NCBI GenBank assembly: GCA_903862155.1
Contig: CAIOXF010000148.1
Span: 1-9,245, forward strand
Source: an uncultured cyanobacterium
GTDB taxonomy: Bacteria; Cyanobacteriota; Cyanobacteriia; PCC-6307; Cyanobiaceae
Reading direction: 5' to 3'
DNA length: 9,245 nt
In this document: in pieces, positions 8,494-9,245 of the stretch
Numbering within the stretch: the first letter of the stretch is position 1
How the letters are laid out: each line of letters starts with the position of its first letter
The notes under the pieces: model-generated
What the model saw: only the letters and a program-made list of their open reading frames with translations
Database searches by the model: none
What the model was told of the DNA's origin: nothing
Position numbers and translations under genes: made by a program

Positions 8494-9245
8494 ATGACCT
8501 GTGGTTGGCGATTACGGCTCATGGGCCCAGCCAGCCTGTTAGCCCTGGCGATCGCACTGGGATCCTGCCAGGGGAAAGCCGGCCTGACCGGTGCGCCACC
8601 CACGCCGGGCCCGCTACCACCGGGAATCACGGTGGTGTTCAACCACAACGACAACCAGCGCTACAAAAGCCCAATCAACGGGCAGTGGCGCCGTGGTGAC
8701 AACCTCGAGGCCTTTCTTCTCAGGGGCATCGGTGAGGCCAGGCGCGAAATCCTGGTGGCGGTGCAGGAGCTCTCCCTGCCCCGGGTCGCCGAAGCTCTCG
8801 CCCAGCGTCACCGCGAAGGACTCACGGTGCGGGTGATCCTGGAAAACACCTACTCGGCCCCCTGGAGCCAGGAGCACCCCGCCGATCTGAGCCCTCACCA
8901 GCGCACCCGCCACAACCAGCTCGAAACCCTGGGCTGGGGTGATGCGGTGGCAATCCTGCAGCGCCAAGGGGTTCCCCTGATCGACGACACCGCCGATGGC
9001 AGTAAGGGCAGTGGTCTGATGCACAGCAAGTTTCTGGTGATCGACCGCCGCAGCGTGATCACCGGCTCAACGAACTTCACCCCCTCCTGCACCCACGGGG
9101 ATCCGGATGATCCGCGCACCCGCGGCAATGTGAACCACCTGCTCCGTTTCGAGAGCCCGGCCCTAGCGGAGCTGTTCAGCGCCGAATTCAACCGGATGTG
9201 GGGCGATGGCCCAAGCGGCGCCCAAGACAGCCGCTTTGGGATCGC
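8494..9245 (+). CDS. Lipoprotein of the phospholipase D (HKD) superfamily, C-terminus beyond window
   Basis: The frame runs open from 8494 to the window edge (250 codons). MTCGWRLRLMGPASLLALAIALGSC has a basic n-region, a hydrophobic core and a lipobox-like L-G-S-C with C25, so it is probably a lipid-anchored exported protein. ATG 8494 is chosen over 8521 because it keeps the Arg residues of the signal. A Pro-rich linker (about 34-45) follows. From about residue 48 the PLD fold begins: EARREILVAVQELSLPRVAEAL, then GLTVRVILENTYS. The catalytic HxKx4D motif HSKFLVID (H177, K179, D184) is followed by ITGSTNFT. Family members usually have a second HKD motif; it would lie outside the window. Activity could be nuclease or phospholipase and cannot be decided. 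It begins 62 bases after the small membrane gene. Confidence 0.85.
   Translation, partial: MTCGWRLRLMGPASLLALAIALGSCQGKAGLTGAPPTPGPLPPGITVVFNHNDNQRYKSPINGQWRRGDNLEAFLLRGIGEARREILVAVQELSLPRVAEALAQRHREGLTVRVILENTYSAPWSQEHPADLSPHQRTRHNQLETLGWGDAVAILQRQGVPLIDDTADGSKGSGLMHSKFLVIDRRSVITGSTNFTPSCTHGDPDDPRTRGNVNHLLRFESPALAELFSAEFNRMWGDGPSGAQDSRFGI

Noticed and set aside
8548..8555. HIP1-like octamer GCGATCGC
   Set aside because: I noticed this one complete copy, inside the PLD signal-peptide codons; other GATCG sites I looked at are incomplete. No sign of the HIP1 enrichment seen in some cyanobacteria.

Overview
The window is GC-rich, gene-dense DNA from a unicellular picocyanobacterium, most likely of the Synechococcus/Cyanobium group. 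The evidence is a phycobilisome rod-core linker (CpcG), a CpcS-type phycobiliprotein lyase, a plant/cyanobacterial ferredoxin:thioredoxin reductase catalytic subunit, and a cyanobacterial suf operon with a divergent SufR repressor. I could not compute base composition or search databases; family assignments rest on motifs and remembered family sequences.

Left part (1-4565): the iron-sulfur cluster locus. On the minus strand, transcribed right to left, are ftrC, sufB, sufC and sufD; sufD is cut by the left window edge. sufC and sufD overlap by one base (TGATG), and sufB and sufC are separated by 75 bases carrying a perfect 9-bp hairpin. Divergent on the plus strand lies sufR, with the winged-helix N-terminus and the CX12CX13CX14C cluster-binding signature, followed 14 bases later by an unrecognised 116-residue protein. 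The ftrC/sufR divergent intergenic region holds five copies of a GAACCC half-site (one with a mismatch), two of them forming a 9-bp inverted repeat. This is the best candidate for the SufR operator.

Middle (4566-5517): an EamA/DMT-type membrane transporter on the minus strand, convergent with the 116-residue gene (14 bases between stop codons) and divergent from the lyase gene.

Right part (5518-9245), all plus strand: a CpcS/CpcU-type lyase, then cpcG with a clear rho-independent terminator. Next come a DUF4912 protein with a Rho-N/SAP-like N-terminal helix motif and a 61-residue two-helix membrane protein that overlaps it by one base. Last is a lipoprotein of the phospholipase D (HKD) superfamily, truncated by the window end.

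Most of the window is conserved picocyanobacterial housekeeping. I see no mobile element, CRISPR array, tRNA or rRNA. The least explained items are the operator-like repeat cluster, the sufB-sufC hairpin, the SufR-linked small protein, the DUF4912/small membrane protein pair and the lipid-anchored PLD protein.
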